From: Cymodocea nodosa
Taxonomy: Eukaryota; Streptophyta; Magnoliopsida; Alismatales; Cymodoceaceae
DNA: 64,000 nucleotides
NCBI GenBank assembly: GCA_036874045.1
Contig: CM072344.1
Location: forward strand, 14,356,501-14,420,500
Direction of reading: 5' to 3'
The stretch's first letter is position 1; every line of letters begins with the position of its first letter. The notes beneath the pieces were generated by a model that was not told the DNA's origin, searched no databases, and was given only the letters and a program-made list of their open reading frames with translations. Both the position numbers and the translations under genes were made by a program. Shown in pieces: positions 49,051-61,159 of the stretch.

Positions 49051-49476
49051 ATGTCATCATGGTTTCTAGGTGAGAGAAGGCATCCTCCATGGAGGCGAAG
49101 ATGGCTGGATGGTACCCTGACGGGCAATTCTCTACCACCACCTTCCTTGCTCCTCGTCCTCGCCATCGTCCTCCTCCTCATGTTCTTTTCAGGGTACACA
49201 GACTACAAGATCCAGATGAGGCGTACGATGATCGGTCTTCGCCTCGTCCTCTTCCTCCTCCCTGTCATCCTCTTCTTCATTGCACGTTTCATGCTGCAAA
49301 GTGAGAGGTTCGCCTTCCACTTTTCTGGAAGAGTCGACCAGAGGAGGACGATGACTCAAAGAGCTGAGGGCTCGCCATGGGGGGTGGCCACTCTGGTGGT
49401 GGTAGTGTTGTTGTTGTTGTCATGCCAATCTTACTTCCAATCAAAATGGTTTCCTGCTCTATGGAGGTCGGTTTGA
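49051..49476 (+). CDS. Small plant membrane protein with three helices, unknown function
   Basis: A 141-residue frame. Helices lie at about 33-49 (LLLVLAIVLLLMFFSGY), 63-81 (LRLVLFLLPVILFFIARFM) and 111-125 (GVATLVVVVLLLLSC). Conserved-looking landmarks are YTDYKIQMRRTM between helices 1 and 2, EGSPWG before helix 3 and SYFQSKWFP after it. The layout and these motifs fit a family of short uncharacterised plant transmembrane proteins (At5g19875-like); the name is from memory and needs a search. The start is uncertain: the first 30 residues (MSSWFLGERRHPPWRRRWLD) are basic and could be partly untranslated. GC content rises exactly over this frame. No function can be assigned. Confidence 0.65.
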   Translation: MSSWFLGERRHPPWRRRWLDGTLTGNSLPPPSLLLVLAIVLLLMFFSGYTDYKIQMRRTMIGLRLVLFLLPVILFFIARFMLQSERFAFHFSGRVDQRRTMTQRAEGSPWGVATLVVVVLLLLSCQSYFQSKWFPALWRSV

Positions 49477-51460
49477 GTGCCATATGTATATTCTCTAAAC
49501 ACACCACCTCTAGGGTTTGTACCTTGGCTTTGCTTGTGAAGAATATTATACATGTTTTGATGGAAGCTAGTCCTTGAGCTAATATTGGATATCCTCCTAT
49601 GTATCATGAGATATTTCTGATCTAGACTAGATTTTTGAGAGGATGGAGTTGTTCTATGTGTACAAGTAATATTTTTGAGATGATATATGATGTTGTGTTG
49701 ACAAGTATTTTTGATAATATCGACTTTTGTGTTGATCAAGATTTGAATCTTAGTAAAAGTTACAAGTCCACGTTATTATTTCTAGCCACGATATATGGTA
49801 CACATACGGTAGAGATGGATCAAGATCTTTGTGTGAAGGGTGGATATGGGCTTGTAAGTGCTAGAGGGCTTCATCAATGTCTCAAGCTGGCCGAGTTGGT
49901 CTACATCCATTGATAGCAACTTGGAATATATAGGAGCAATAGTATTTTGTAATTCTTATTGAGGTTTGAGTTTTGATGAATGCAAAAACCATTATTATAA
50001 AAATAAAATAAAATAACATAAATGTTTGGGTTTTTATCACCATAATCCTATTATTTCTAGGGTTATTATTGTATGAAAAAAGAAACTTGAAATAAACATC
50101 TATTAGGGTTTAATTTTATCACAATACTCTGTTATTTCTCACACTTCTTGATATGTCTATGTTATTCTTGATTTTATCTTAATATCCTTCTTCTTTCAAG
50201 TTTGTTGTCTACATACCTTTAGATTAGCTTGACCACCAACTGTTAAAATTACTCAAAGATAAAGTGACAAAAATTATTTGTATAATAACAAATTAGAAAA
50301 AGGGGGACTACCCATATATCTTCTTGAATAATGTCATATTATTAAAGATAGATGGAGATAAGACTCTTACATATATAAAGAGAAACTTCTCTACTCATGG
50401 TCAGTTGATTCTAAGCCAAATATTTACATTTTAATTGTTTAAGTAATATATATGTAAAAGAGAGAACGCATGCTATACATATTTCTCAATTGAGTTTTTG
50501 AGACCACAAGGAGGATTTTATTGTTGAAGGGAGAAGCATAACCACAGAGGTCTTTGGCTTGACTCCTTCCACATCTTTTATTTCTTGATCTATCACAGCA
50601 ACGACCCAAGCAAGTGTTGTGGACCACTTCAATAAAACCAACATGCATGGTACTTAAGGTACATGCTATTGTACACAATGCATAATCTTTTAATGCGTAC
50701 TTGATAATTGAATGCTTGAATGCCACCATTGAATTCTAACACTGCATCATTGATTAAGAAGAAACATTACCACATGTGCAATTGCCATTCAAAATATTAA
50801 CTTCTCCAAAACATCCAATTCAAAATCATTTGTCTATAAGTGAATAGGTCTTTTGTTATTTGTTTTGTGTCAATTCTCCTTTTATCTTTAATATGAGATT
50901 ATTTCTACACTCTTCCTCATATGATCTTTTTTTAATTAGGTCATACAGTTGTCCTTTTTTTAGATCGAACAAATGTGCAAGGACTTGGACTTAGAAGATC
51001 TTATTCAGCTCTAATATCATATTAAAATATGGCATTGGACATAAAATTAATTTTTTATGAGCAGTGAGATATTTCATTATTTATTTTGTGTCAAACCTCA
51101 TTTTTGGGCAATATGAGACTATTTCAATTCAACATATGATATAATTAAGTGAGATTTATAAGGAAACAGATGTCATTTTTTAAAATAAACTTATTAATTG
51201 GGTCCTAATAATAAGTTTTTATTCTCCATTTCTGTGAGGCAAAAGTTAAGAAATTCTTTTTGAATGTGAATAATCATACACCTAGGAAAATCATGTGGCA
51301 TTGGCAAGCAAGTGCAAGATTCTTTACTTCCATATGATATCAAAGCCTGTCATGCCAATTTAACCTAAGCCATATATGTGGATAAAAAAGGGGGAAAAAT
51401 AAATAATTATAACAATATAATTAATAAAAACAACAATACTCATAATTTTCGTTAAAAAAT

Positions 51461-51487
51461 GAGAGGGAGAGAGAGAGAGAGAGAGAG
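51461..51487. repeat. (GA)n microsatellite
   Basis: GAGGGAGAGAGAGAGAGAGA and on, about 12 GA units. Confidence 0.85.
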
Positions 51488-52759
51488 GCAAAGGAAACAT
51501 TGAGTAGTGCATTGCACCAACTCCAATGCAAGCTTCCTCCCTGTCAATTTCAATGTGGTTCCACTGCGGACAAGGTGGTTGCAAGACAACATAGCTTGAA
51601 CGGTGCATCGAATATTATTTTTTGTCCTTCACAATCAGTGAAATCTATGGATGCATCTGTTAAAAAGATTGTCTACTTTGTATATTAACTTAATTTTATG
51701 TCATAGGGTAGATTATTTTTACAAATACATCCACTTTCTAAAAAATTTCTGCTTAATTTTCTTACATCCAAGAACAAAAAAAAATAAAGCAACAAAATTC
51801 AAACTTTCATATATAGAATTGCTACAATACAGCTCTGTAATATAAAGGAAACTGAGAGATTTTTTAAACAAACACTTCCTAAATATCAGCACAAATATGG
51901 CATCAACATGGCATGTTGGGTCCATTATTTTCCACTGTGTTCAAGAATTGTTTAGGTGCATTTCATTGTTGATCTTGACGTTCGTTTCATATTTTATGAA
52001 GCACTTTTTTTTGGGAGACAACTACCAACATCAACATCAAAGAGTTACATGTTCACGGGAAGCTAAATTTGGAATCCAAGAACCAAGTTGCTTCACATTC
52101 ATCTTCTTCAATTAATTACAATGGATTTCTTTTTAATATTCGGTGGGTTGTAGCCGATGGTTGCATTACAATCATGTATAGGGTCGAGTATCGTAGTTGA
52201 GCATAAGTTGAAGATTTTTTTTCTTTTTTTTCTATAACGAAATGAGTGAATAAAGTATTGAATCTACAACCTAAGGATTGGAGGTAAACCTCCTAATCTT
52301 CTTAGAATTAATGAGCAATGGTGTTCTAATTACAATACCTTAATCCATCAATATGACAATATTTGTGGTCTTTCTTTAAGATATGTTAGAGAGTACAAAA
52401 AAGGGTAACAAAAGGTAATCATAACCCTTCATTGATTGAAGTGATAAAAAAGAGTCAAGTTCGAAGTGATGTCAATTGTGGTAAATATTGATAATTAAGG
52501 GGAAAAAATAAGAACAACATTCATTATTGGTAAATGTTAAGTAAGGAGGACTGTTATAATTATCACGTTAAAGGTAGGAATGAAAACTTTCACCTATATA
52601 AAGAGAAAAGGACTTTATGCTCTCAATTATCGATTTTGAGTCAATTCTATAGCCTAAGTTTATGATGAGAGAATAAATTGTATTGTTACATTGTTCCTTT
52701 CTATGATCAAAGGAATAATTTGTCACCTTAAGAGTCTTTTGATCTAAGATTGCATTTGA

Positions 52760-53035
52760 AATAAATTCTAATTTAAAATCAATTAACAGTGAGTGAAATG
52801 ATTCATCGTATATAAAACTCAATCATGTCTCTACCTTTATCAATGTGAGACTTTCTTTTCTAGCACTTCTTCTTACTTGTGCCTTATTTATATGAACACC
52901 TGTTCATAGGCAAATGTATGTGAATCAACTTTAATATTATGGTAAAATTCTAATTTAAAGTCAATTGACAATGAATAAAATAATGATTCATTATATATAA
53001 AATTCAAATTTGTCCCTACCTTGACTGTTTGCAAA
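52760..53035. repeat. Dispersed repeat related to 11.5 kb
   Basis: Two internal blocks (TTAAAATCAATTAACAGTGA and TTAAAGTCAATTGACAATGA) each followed by ATGATTCAT..TATATAAAA. A GTGCCTTATTTATATGAACA block between them corresponds to GTGACTTATTTATATACCCA at about 11598. Same orientation as the 11.5 kb copy. Confidence 0.65.
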
Positions 53036-53732
53036 TACATCCATTGGTTCTAACTTTTTTGTAAAGTTAGCTACCACATTTAAGTAGTCAATTTTGGAAA
53101 AGCTGTGAAAATATTAATTATTCATCACTTCAAATCTTATATATCCTTATAATATTTTTTTAATACCTACAAAAATTCATCAAAAAGACTTCAACTAAAA
53201 TTCTAGTTTCTATATATCCAAATCCATTCCTTTAAAAAAAAAAAAAAAACCATTGGAGTCGATTCATAAAAAGATTATGGAAATATTACCCTACTACATT
53301 TTTAAGGTAATCCTCTTGATTTTTTTTTAAATATTCACTCAAAATCACACATAAGTGCAGACAAATTTCAAATCTTCTCATCAATAGCAAGCAAAATTCA
53401 AATTCTAAAGAAAAAAAAAAAAAACAAGCTAATTCAAAACTGTCGTTACATTCTCATGAACAAAATTCAAAATCTTGATATACATATATATACACATTGT
53501 AAGCGTTTATACTACGATTTACATATGTCAACTTAAAATTTATAAATGATAAAAATTTACCAATTTTGAAATTTGAAAAAAATTCAAACTACCAATATCA
53601 CATAATGCAATCCATTTTTCAAATTGGAGACCTTTTTCTTTCATTTTGTAAAGGTTGACAATAGAAAAATGCATTGCTCCTCCATCTTCATACCCTCATA
53701 ATTCATCAGATGCACAAACACAGGTAAAATGA

Positions 53733-53747
53733 GGGGGGGGGGGGGGG
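53733..53747 (+). repeat. G15 homopolymer
   Basis: Fifteen consecutive G, followed within 40 bp by a T-run and C7. Unusual in AT-rich DNA and prone to sequencing error. Confidence 0.85.
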
Positions 53748-54465
53748 ATTTCAACATTTTCCTTTCCTTTTTTTTTTCCCCCCTGTGTAAAAATAAAACC
53801 CATATATACATATTATAGGTACTTATCCTATAATTTACATACATCAACTTAAAATCTACTGATGACAAAAATTATATTTGAAACAAATGTTTACAAAAGA
53901 GAGACGTCTGTTCATTTTAAATATAATTTTTACCATTGATAGTAAATCGAAAAATCTATAATATTTTGGACTGTGAGTATCTATAACAACATTTTCTTGT
54001 ATATATATATATATAAGAAAACTATGATTATGGGTGTTCAGGAGAAGAAAAAGAGGTTGTAAGCATTGATTTTTGCATTGATCCTGTACAAAACTTTGCT
54101 GATAAATGTTGTGGATCACGTACGACTTGTTTTTAATCGCTTGGGTTATGAATCGTACAGCAGTAATATTATACAAGAATATCTATCTATCTCTATATAT
54201 ATATATATGTATGTAATGTATATAAACAGGAATATTATATTCATGGGGGACATCCAAGTCAAAGAAGGCAGAAGTTGGAAGTTCTACTACAGTAAGGAAA
54301 AGGTTGTCTCTATTCTTACAGGGCGGATGCAGCTGCAATTACACGCCACTCGAGATTAATGTTGTACAAGAGAAAAAATACCAATCCATGACAATTAAGA
54401 ATCAGATCAATGAGGAGGAGGAGGTGGAGAAAGAGAGGAGTGCGGTGGTGCATCAATGGGTTTTT

Positions 54466-54780
54466 TCAGCGGAGCATGGAGGTCAAGGAGACGAAGTCCA
54501 CCTCGTCGCAGGGGATGGTGAGGCCCATGTCGTGGTCGAACCCGAATTCCTCCTCCGCCCGCCGGAGCAAGTCCTGGAACTCCGGGTGGTCAAGGAAGGA
54601 GATGGGCACCACGAACCTACTCCGGTTCTCCCCCACGTACACCGCGAAGTGACCCTTCCGCACGTCCCCATGCTGCTGCTGCTGCTGCCTCCTCCCCAGG
54701 CTCGAGCACCTCTTCAACATCATCCTCAGCACCGCCGCCTGCGTCAACCTGCCGCCGCCGCCGCTCTTCCCGATGGCCAT
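54466..54780 (-). CDS. SAUR: SAUR family auxin-responsive protein
   Basis: An intact intronless frame of 104 residues. The SAUR core (about residues 40-95) contains [40 protein letters not shown] and [12 protein letters not shown], the standard order for the family. The N-terminus holds a basic segment and a five-glutamine run (32-36). SAUR proteins inhibit PP2C.D phosphatases and so raise plasma-membrane H+-ATPase activity and cell expansion; their genes are induced quickly by auxin. The ATG lies about 90 bp after a TATA box on the minus strand. Opposite-strand open frames are shadows created by the high GC3. Confidence 0.96.
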   Translation of the reverse strand: MAIGKSGGGGRLTQAAVLRMMLKRCSSLGRRQQQQQHGDVRKGHFAVYVGENRSRFVVPISFLDHPEFQDLLRRAEEEFGFDHDMGLTIPCDEVDFVSLTSMLR

Positions 54781-54867
54781 GGCTCCACCCTTCTCCTATC
54801 CGTGTGTGAATGGTAGCGATGGTTGTCGATGTGGTTGTGTGTGTTCTCTTGTGCGGTGGTCCGTGGG

Positions 54868-54876
54868 TATTTATAG
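54868..54876 (-). promoter_or_regulatory. TATA box of the SAUR gene
   Basis: CTATAAATA on the minus strand, 88 bp upstream of the SAUR start codon. Confidence 0.65.
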
Positions 54877-56207
54877 ACTTGTCAAAGGATTTTTTTAAAT
54901 ATTTTATTTCCAGGTGTACTCACAATAACTTGAATCTATTCAAGCTATCACTCATGGTAACACTGCTTTCATCCAAATACACTTAAACCTGAAGTTTTGA
55001 ATGGATTCTACCACTGCAAAACATGTTTGATATATATATATATATATATATACATAGAGGGAGAGAGTTAATATTGCTGTGAGCACCCATAGCACTTTTA
55101 CCTTGCGATTCATCGAAGAGGCTGTGGTTTACCCACACATGCACATATTACATTGACATGAGAACGCTTGAATGGAAAGCTCTACAGTCTCACACCGACG
55201 AACATGCAAGGGTAGAGATTGATGGATGACACCTACAGTAAAACTACTGTGAATCTCTATATATTCCTTTTTCCATATATATATATATATATATAACTTG
55301 ACGGAGATTGACTGCCTTATGCACTTGTTGGCTTTCGGAGGGACATGCATGGCCCCTCTCCATGTACCCAAATCTCGTTTTCTTCTTCTTTTCCAGCTCA
55401 AAAATTAATCAAAACAAACACACGTACACCACCTTTTCCTTTTTTCTATAATTCTGGCGTTTAATTTGATCTTGATTGAAACTTGGAATCCCATCCTAAA
55501 CAGTGAAGTAGATGATCCATCATGCTATTCTGTTCTTAATTAACCTCCTGGGATTACAATGTCCAAAAACAGTGAAGATTAAACTTTTTCATCTCGGGAA
55601 GAGGAAGAAAGAGGTTGTATGTGTACGCATGTGATCAACTTGAGATCAATGTTCGTATATGCTTGAGGTTGAAATTGGCAAGCAAAAGAAAATGCAATCG
55701 TCAAATTTTCAATCTTGATAAAAACACTAAGACCACACAATTTTCAACAACCCAATTGCTTACCCTTGGCTTTGCTTACCTAGATTAAGAAAGAAGGTAT
55801 ATGGAACAAATTTTAAAACAAACAAGCCAGTGTGACATATATGGCAGATTCTGTCATAAATCTCACCAGTTCTGAATAATGAAGATGAACATGAAGGTTC
55901 AGAATCCCATAATAGCTGCTGCATTCATAAATCTTGAACAAGCAGAATCACCTTGAACAACATGTAACAAACCTAGCTAGCTTAGCTATATATATTTGTG
56001 TGTGTGTGTGTGTGCAGGTATCATAAACTTGAAGATTATGATCTCCTTAATTATGTTGATTATGTATAATCTGGAACAACATGAATCTGAACCAAAAGAA
56101 ACCTAAGAATCAGTTGAAATCCAAGTCGATTGACCCACCAAAAGATCTTGTGCTCCAACCGATTTGATCGATCCATGGCACATGCAGGTAGGGACCTGTG
56201 GGGGCTC

Positions 56208-56311
56208 CTTACACATGTGATTGCCTCCACTTGTACCGTGGCTTACAGCTCCCGTGTGGGCTCCAAATTTTCTTACTTGCAAATCTTCAAAAAAAAATCT
56301 TTTAATCATTG
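56208..56311 (+). repeat. Duplicated segment copy 1
   Basis: CTTACACATGTGATTGCCTC ... TTTTCTTACTTGCAAATCTT aligns with 56589-56690 (CTTACATGTATGATTACTTC ... TTTTCTTACTTGTAAATCTT) over about 100 bp, same orientation, about 380 bp apart. Confidence 0.65.
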
Positions 56312-56588
56312 ACATGTACAGTGATAGATGTCACTAGGGTTAAGTCCAACAACTGTACTAACCCAAATCTAATGTAGTTAAATCACATTGTGTTAATCGA
56401 CTTAACACAATTTTTCTCAGGCTGTCATCTGGTGGAATCAATCCATGGTACAACAGTGTAATCACTCAGGTTGACATGACATAAGTGAATTTTTCCAAAA
56501 TCAGCATATTCAATTATAAAATCAATATACCAAATTTGTAAATCGATACACTATTGTTCTAAACTGACGTATCTATTTGATCACAAAG

Positions 56589-56690
56589 TGCTTACATGTA
56601 TGATTACTTCCACTTGAACTGTTGGATACTGCACTCAAGTTCAATCAATTTTTCTTACTTGTAAATCTTCAAAAAAAATTTAGTCACTTA
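56589..56690 (+). repeat. Duplicated segment copy 2
   Basis: Partner of 56208-56311. Confidence 0.65.
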
Positions 56691-57714
56691 AATGCATGGC
56701 ATCCAATATTTCATATTTACTTAGAGCATGTAATTAAAAACTGATAACTATTGCTAAGTTAAATCCTTAAAGTTAGATTCTTATAGAAAAAAAGAAAATT
56801 ACCAAAATACCCATTTACTCGCATATTCACTTATTATGGTATGCTAGCAGACGAATACTTTTTACTGGCATGCAAGTAATTGATAAATTTACACAAGATT
56901 GTGTACCAAGATGGTTAAGAAGTTTTTTTACCATTCCTTTGATCGTGAGTTTGAGGTATTTTACAGGAAAAAAAAAAGTAATTGATAAATTTTTTAAGGG
57001 TATGAAAGCAAAAAATTCTATTTGTCTTGTATATATAAGGGATAAGGGTAAGTTTGTGCTTTCCATCGATCATTTAAGGTATGGATTTAACCCCACTTAA
57101 ACAAATGGTGGTTATATAAGAAATATCATGGGATCGATCAAAAAGTCTTTTATGATATTGACATGAGGTAAATAAGAAATTTTGAATGGCATAAAAGTAA
57201 ACAAGAACTTTCCGAAGGCATGCAAGTGAAAATTCCAATTTGTATCTATAGCATGTCATTTGAAGTTGAGAAAATTCTACATTATCTAAACAGGCTTACA
57301 AAGGTGTAACTATAAATATGTGGCTACAGTTGATTGCTTAATTATAAGTCCAATCATGCACATGTTTAAATAAATGATTGAAATTAAAATTAATACCATC
57401 CACACAAAATTATGGCACCTATGTGAGTACTTGCATTTGTTCCATGAAATAAAAAGGGCAAAAGCCATACACGCATGAGTTAACTCATGTATCTCGTATG
57501 ACTCGTGACATTCATGTAACTTATTTAACTTACATGATTCACACCATAATCAAAAGTGAATATAACACACACACACACACACACATCTACATTACATAGA
57601 CACTGAACCCATAATAGTTTAATTATCAAAGAGAAAGAGAGAATTGAAATTACGCTCCAACATATACAGGAATCTAAGCTAGAATCCTACCATATAAGGT
57701 CGACTATATATATA

Positions 57715-57805
57715 AATTCTTTTCTTTCAAGTATTTCTGTTTGTTATCAAATCTTGAATTAAATTACATAAATGTAAATATTTTTTTATAATTCCTAATT
57801 TGAGT
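57715..57805 (+). repeat. Dispersed repeat, partner of 5577-5670
   Basis: About 90 bp colinear with 5577-5670, 52 kb away, same orientation. Confidence 0.55.
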
Positions 57806-60039
57806 AGTTTCAAGTTTACATCTACTTCCTTTAATTTCTTCTACATTTATTAATTCTCCTTTTCTAACTAATTAATGCATTACTTAATTATACAAAGATA
57901 AGACCAAACCACTTAACCCAATTTTTTCTTATATTATCTTCAATATATATGGTAGCAACTGTTACTCTCTTCAGAATGGAATTATTTTTTAACTTGTTTC
58001 TTAAACCTATATTAATAACATGGTAGAAATTCTTTATCATTACTAAAGTACACATCTAAGTATGATAATATTCTAAAATTGGATAGAATTTAAATTCAAT
58101 TTCAAATACACAAACCCCACCTAAATAACAATTGCTATATTCAAATGACTTTTGTGTCATGTAATATTACAAAATAACCATGTCACTTATTATACCTACC
58201 ATGGAAATTACCCCAACCACTTGACTCCGCTCCCCACAACCACTCCCACCTAACCAAATTCTGTGCGACCACACCATTGCATCCAAGCTCCCTTAATTAC
58301 ATAGAGAGAGAAAGACGACATAGAGAGGAAGAGAGAGAGATGATTGGAGAGGATAGAGAGTGGATGACATAAGAAATGTAGCACTTGGCAATGCTTATAA
58401 ATGTGATGTGTGTTACTGTCAAGGTGATTTTGTCAATACATCTGTTAGATAATCTGACATCCTCGGATTGCTTGTTGAGGGGTGTGACAGCTACCATGGA
58501 GCCCTCTCTCAAACCAGTTGTTCCAATGTCCAAAGTTGCGACCCAAGGGAAATGCACAAGATAATCCTTAGGTGTGGCAAAGGTACACTGTGAGGAGACA
58601 TTTAGACATGTTAATTAGGTTGGGTCTATTAATCATGTCCACTTTTGTCTCAACATAGTAATCAATATGACATAATTTTATTTTCTAATCTATATTGGCC
58701 CAACACCCTTGAAAATCAAATCAAATCATGTTGGTACAATCTAAGTGTAAGCATGTGAATTGGCACAGTATAAGTGGATTTCTTCAAAACTAATATATTA
58801 TTTACAAAAATAATATGTTAAAAATATCTATAACATCTGTCTATATCAAATTGAATTATAAAATCGATACACCAAACCTATAAAACATGTATTAAATTTG
58901 GTAAACTATTTTAAAAAAAATGATATAACAGTTTAAAAATTCCACATATCGATTCTATCGAAAAATATATATAATCCAACATAACCCAACGCAATCAAGC
59001 TCTAAGGACATGAGCTGATTGAAGGGATGGCTCCTTTTGCATGCTCTCATCCCATCTCCAACATAATCTCCTTCAAAGGACACTTCCTCCATGTTCATGA
59101 TCTCCCTTTAATCATTGGTCATGCACGTAACCAACAAGGATAGTTTCTTCTTCTTTTTTCCAAAACCATCTAAATTAATCTTCGGTCATGCTGCAGCCGA
59201 AAGCCCTTGGATGCCTAAGGCTCTGCTTGTGTTGTGGCCGCTCCAAGGTTTCACAGGTGCAAGACATTACATGTCTGTTGTTTGGCAATCAGCCTTCTCT
59301 CCACTGATTTGAGAGTCACGTATGCCTTCGGCCTTTTTCCTTCTCTGTACGACGTCCATTATGATGTGAGGTATATAACTTCATTCTACATGTTTTAGTA
59401 GAAAACAAAATCAATACAAGAATAATGACTAAGAGTAATCTAATAAGAGTGTGTTTGCTTCTACTCTAACTTGTGTCAAGAGCTAGGTATAAGACGAAGT
59501 AAAATAAACACATTTATACTGCTTAGAACATATTGGACTCAAACTTGCTTTAACTTCAAGTTTTATATTTAGATGATCTTCAAGTGAGACACGATTTCAC
59601 TCTTGTGCCTGAGTAAAAAAAGGTTACTCCCACAATGTGAAAAACCCTTATTCACGGTAAGAACCTTTGCTCGTAATAAAAAATTATGTCATATACCTTG
59701 AAAAAATAATTTCACAGCACAAATTAATTTTTTTTTAATATCTCTTGTATTATTTCATATAATTTATAGTATTACAATATTAATAAAAATAGTTTGCAAC
59801 ATACCAAATATTTATTATATTACTTACTTATTTCCATAAAAAATGACTAAAAATCAAAATTAAAAATTTACATACGGTACTTCTTTAACAAATAAATATT
59901 ATTTCTAAATTCCTATTCTTCTCTGTTGAAATTATTAAAAACTAATTACAGATACAATATTACTCTTTAAGAAAAAATATTTTACTCTAAAATTAAAACA
60001 AACGTAATCTAGACAACTGCAATTTAAAAAGAGTACCCA

Positions 60040-60420
60040 AACTTGGTGTCAGCCGTCCTCCAAAATTTTTGTCCGCCGGTGGAAGGAAACCCGTGGACGC
60101 CGAAACCACCGTCATCGTGAACTGCAATTCTGTGCCCTGTGGATGGCTGAGGCAAGTTTGTGAGACAAAGATGGAACAGACCAACCCATGTTGTCCCATG
60201 CTCTCTAGCCTCTCATTTTATGGAAAAGACGACTGGCGACGCCAGTGATGGGGGGGACAAATCAATAAGCTATTATGAGTACGGATGAGTTGGTAGGAGT
60301 GGGCAACTACACGTGAAGACCACGTTAACATGTTGGCCCTGCCACAGATCTAACTCCAGAGAGACGAAAAGGTCCCTCTATTGACTGCTCGTCAAAAGGT
60401 GATGCTGCTCACCACCAATC
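60040..60420. other. GC-richer island of unknown nature
   Basis: The base composition rises to gene-like levels. A plus-strand frame here includes VNCNSVPCGWLRQVCETKM, and the minus strand has a 68-residue frame; neither resembles a known family. A G-box-like ACACGTGA lies at about 60309. It may be a gene remnant, or flanking DNA downstream of the parvulin gene. Confidence 0.3.
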
Positions 60421-60480
60421 CTTAAAAGCAGCATCTCTGCAGAACTCTATGAATATTCCATTCCACCAATGAATGGTAGC

Positions 60481-60486
60481 TTTATT
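60481..60486 (-). terminator. Candidate poly(A) signal of the parvulin gene
   Basis: AATAAA on the minus strand, about 550 bp beyond the parvulin stop codon. It would imply a long 3' UTR at about 60470-61034. Only the hexamer and the raised GC content support this. Confidence 0.3.
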
Positions 60487-61034
60487 AGTGTATTACAATG
60501 TTCCAACCACGTACTGCTACGATCCGTATCTAGCAGCGTACATTATGGTACAAGGAAAGTTAGGAAGACACAAATGAATATCAAGATGATGTTGGTATGG
60601 TTACCTGGAGTTTTCACGGCCGTCACATACGATTCCAACAAAAATGGAAGCGTTCCTCACTGCCATCCAAATGATAAGTCCGTCAACCTGATACAAAAGA
60701 ATGACAACAGAAGAGACCACACAACATGAAAAGGATGGATGTCATGACAACAACCATCAACAACAAATGATTCAAATCCCTCAGAGTAACCAAAAGAGGA
60801 TCAACATAAGAAATATATGCCATATAAACAAATTAAATTGCCTCACATGAGCAAAACTAGTTCCAAAGAGAATAGAACCTAGCATTTTAAAGGGTTGCTC
60901 TGGGAGAAGCAATAGCAGAATGCAATCCTAAGATTACAATTCCAAAATAGTGCGATCAGACAGGGATAGCCAGTTTCAGACAACAAACCCCAAATCAGAA
61001 AATTACTGAAATACAATTGGAGTCGAAATACTCC

Positions 61035-61159
61035 TCAATCGACTCTTAGGATGATGTGAACACCGCTATCAGTATCAACTATGTCGCTGATCTCCCCCAC
61101 CTTGAGTGCAAACGTAGCTTCTTCAAAAGGCTTCTGCATCTTACCCCTCCCAAAGTAAC
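61035..61159 (-). CDS. Pin1-type parvulin peptidyl-prolyl isomerase, last coding exon
   Basis: The minus strand has an acceptor (tttctacag) at 61168-61160 and then 125 nt of coding ending in TGA at 61037-61035. The first two bases (GT) complete a Gly codon begun in the previous exon. The 40 residues [40 protein letters not shown] are the C-terminal third of plant Pin1 (PIN1At type, no WW domain), including the conserved FEEA..AL and DSGVHII motifs of the active site. The enzyme isomerises phospho-Ser/Thr-Pro bonds; in plants it acts in flowering time and PIN polarity. The earlier exons were not found up to 64000, so the upstream intron is at least 2.8 kb and the gene is partial in this window. 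Confidence 0.92.

Larger units (their letters stand above)
49477..54465. other. Gene-poor region with repeats
   Basis: AT-rich. Features: related blocks TTGTTTTGTGTCAATTCTCC (50860) and TTATTTTGTGTCAAACCTCA (51080), each followed by ATATGAGA(T/C)TATTTC; a TATATAAAGAGAAA motif at both about 50375 and 52596, like LTR promoters; a (GA)n tract at 51461-51487; a dispersed repeat at 52760-53035; and a G15 run. No frame resembles a known protein. Confidence 0.55.
54900..59990. other. Gene-free region with microsatellites and repeats
   Basis: About 5 kb, AT-rich. (AT)n tracts at about 55030-55052 and 55275-55297, (GT)n at about 55997-56014, (CA)n at about 57564-57585. The repeat pair 56208-56311 / 56589-56690 is listed separately. 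56460-56575 and 58755-58900 share an element (TAAGTG..TTTTTCCAAAATC-type block then AAATCGATACAC). No gene is supported. Confidence 0.6.

Noticed and set aside
54304..54816. 170-codon plus-strand frame opposite SAUR
   Set aside because: The minus strand encodes an intact SAUR; the plus frame is its mirror.
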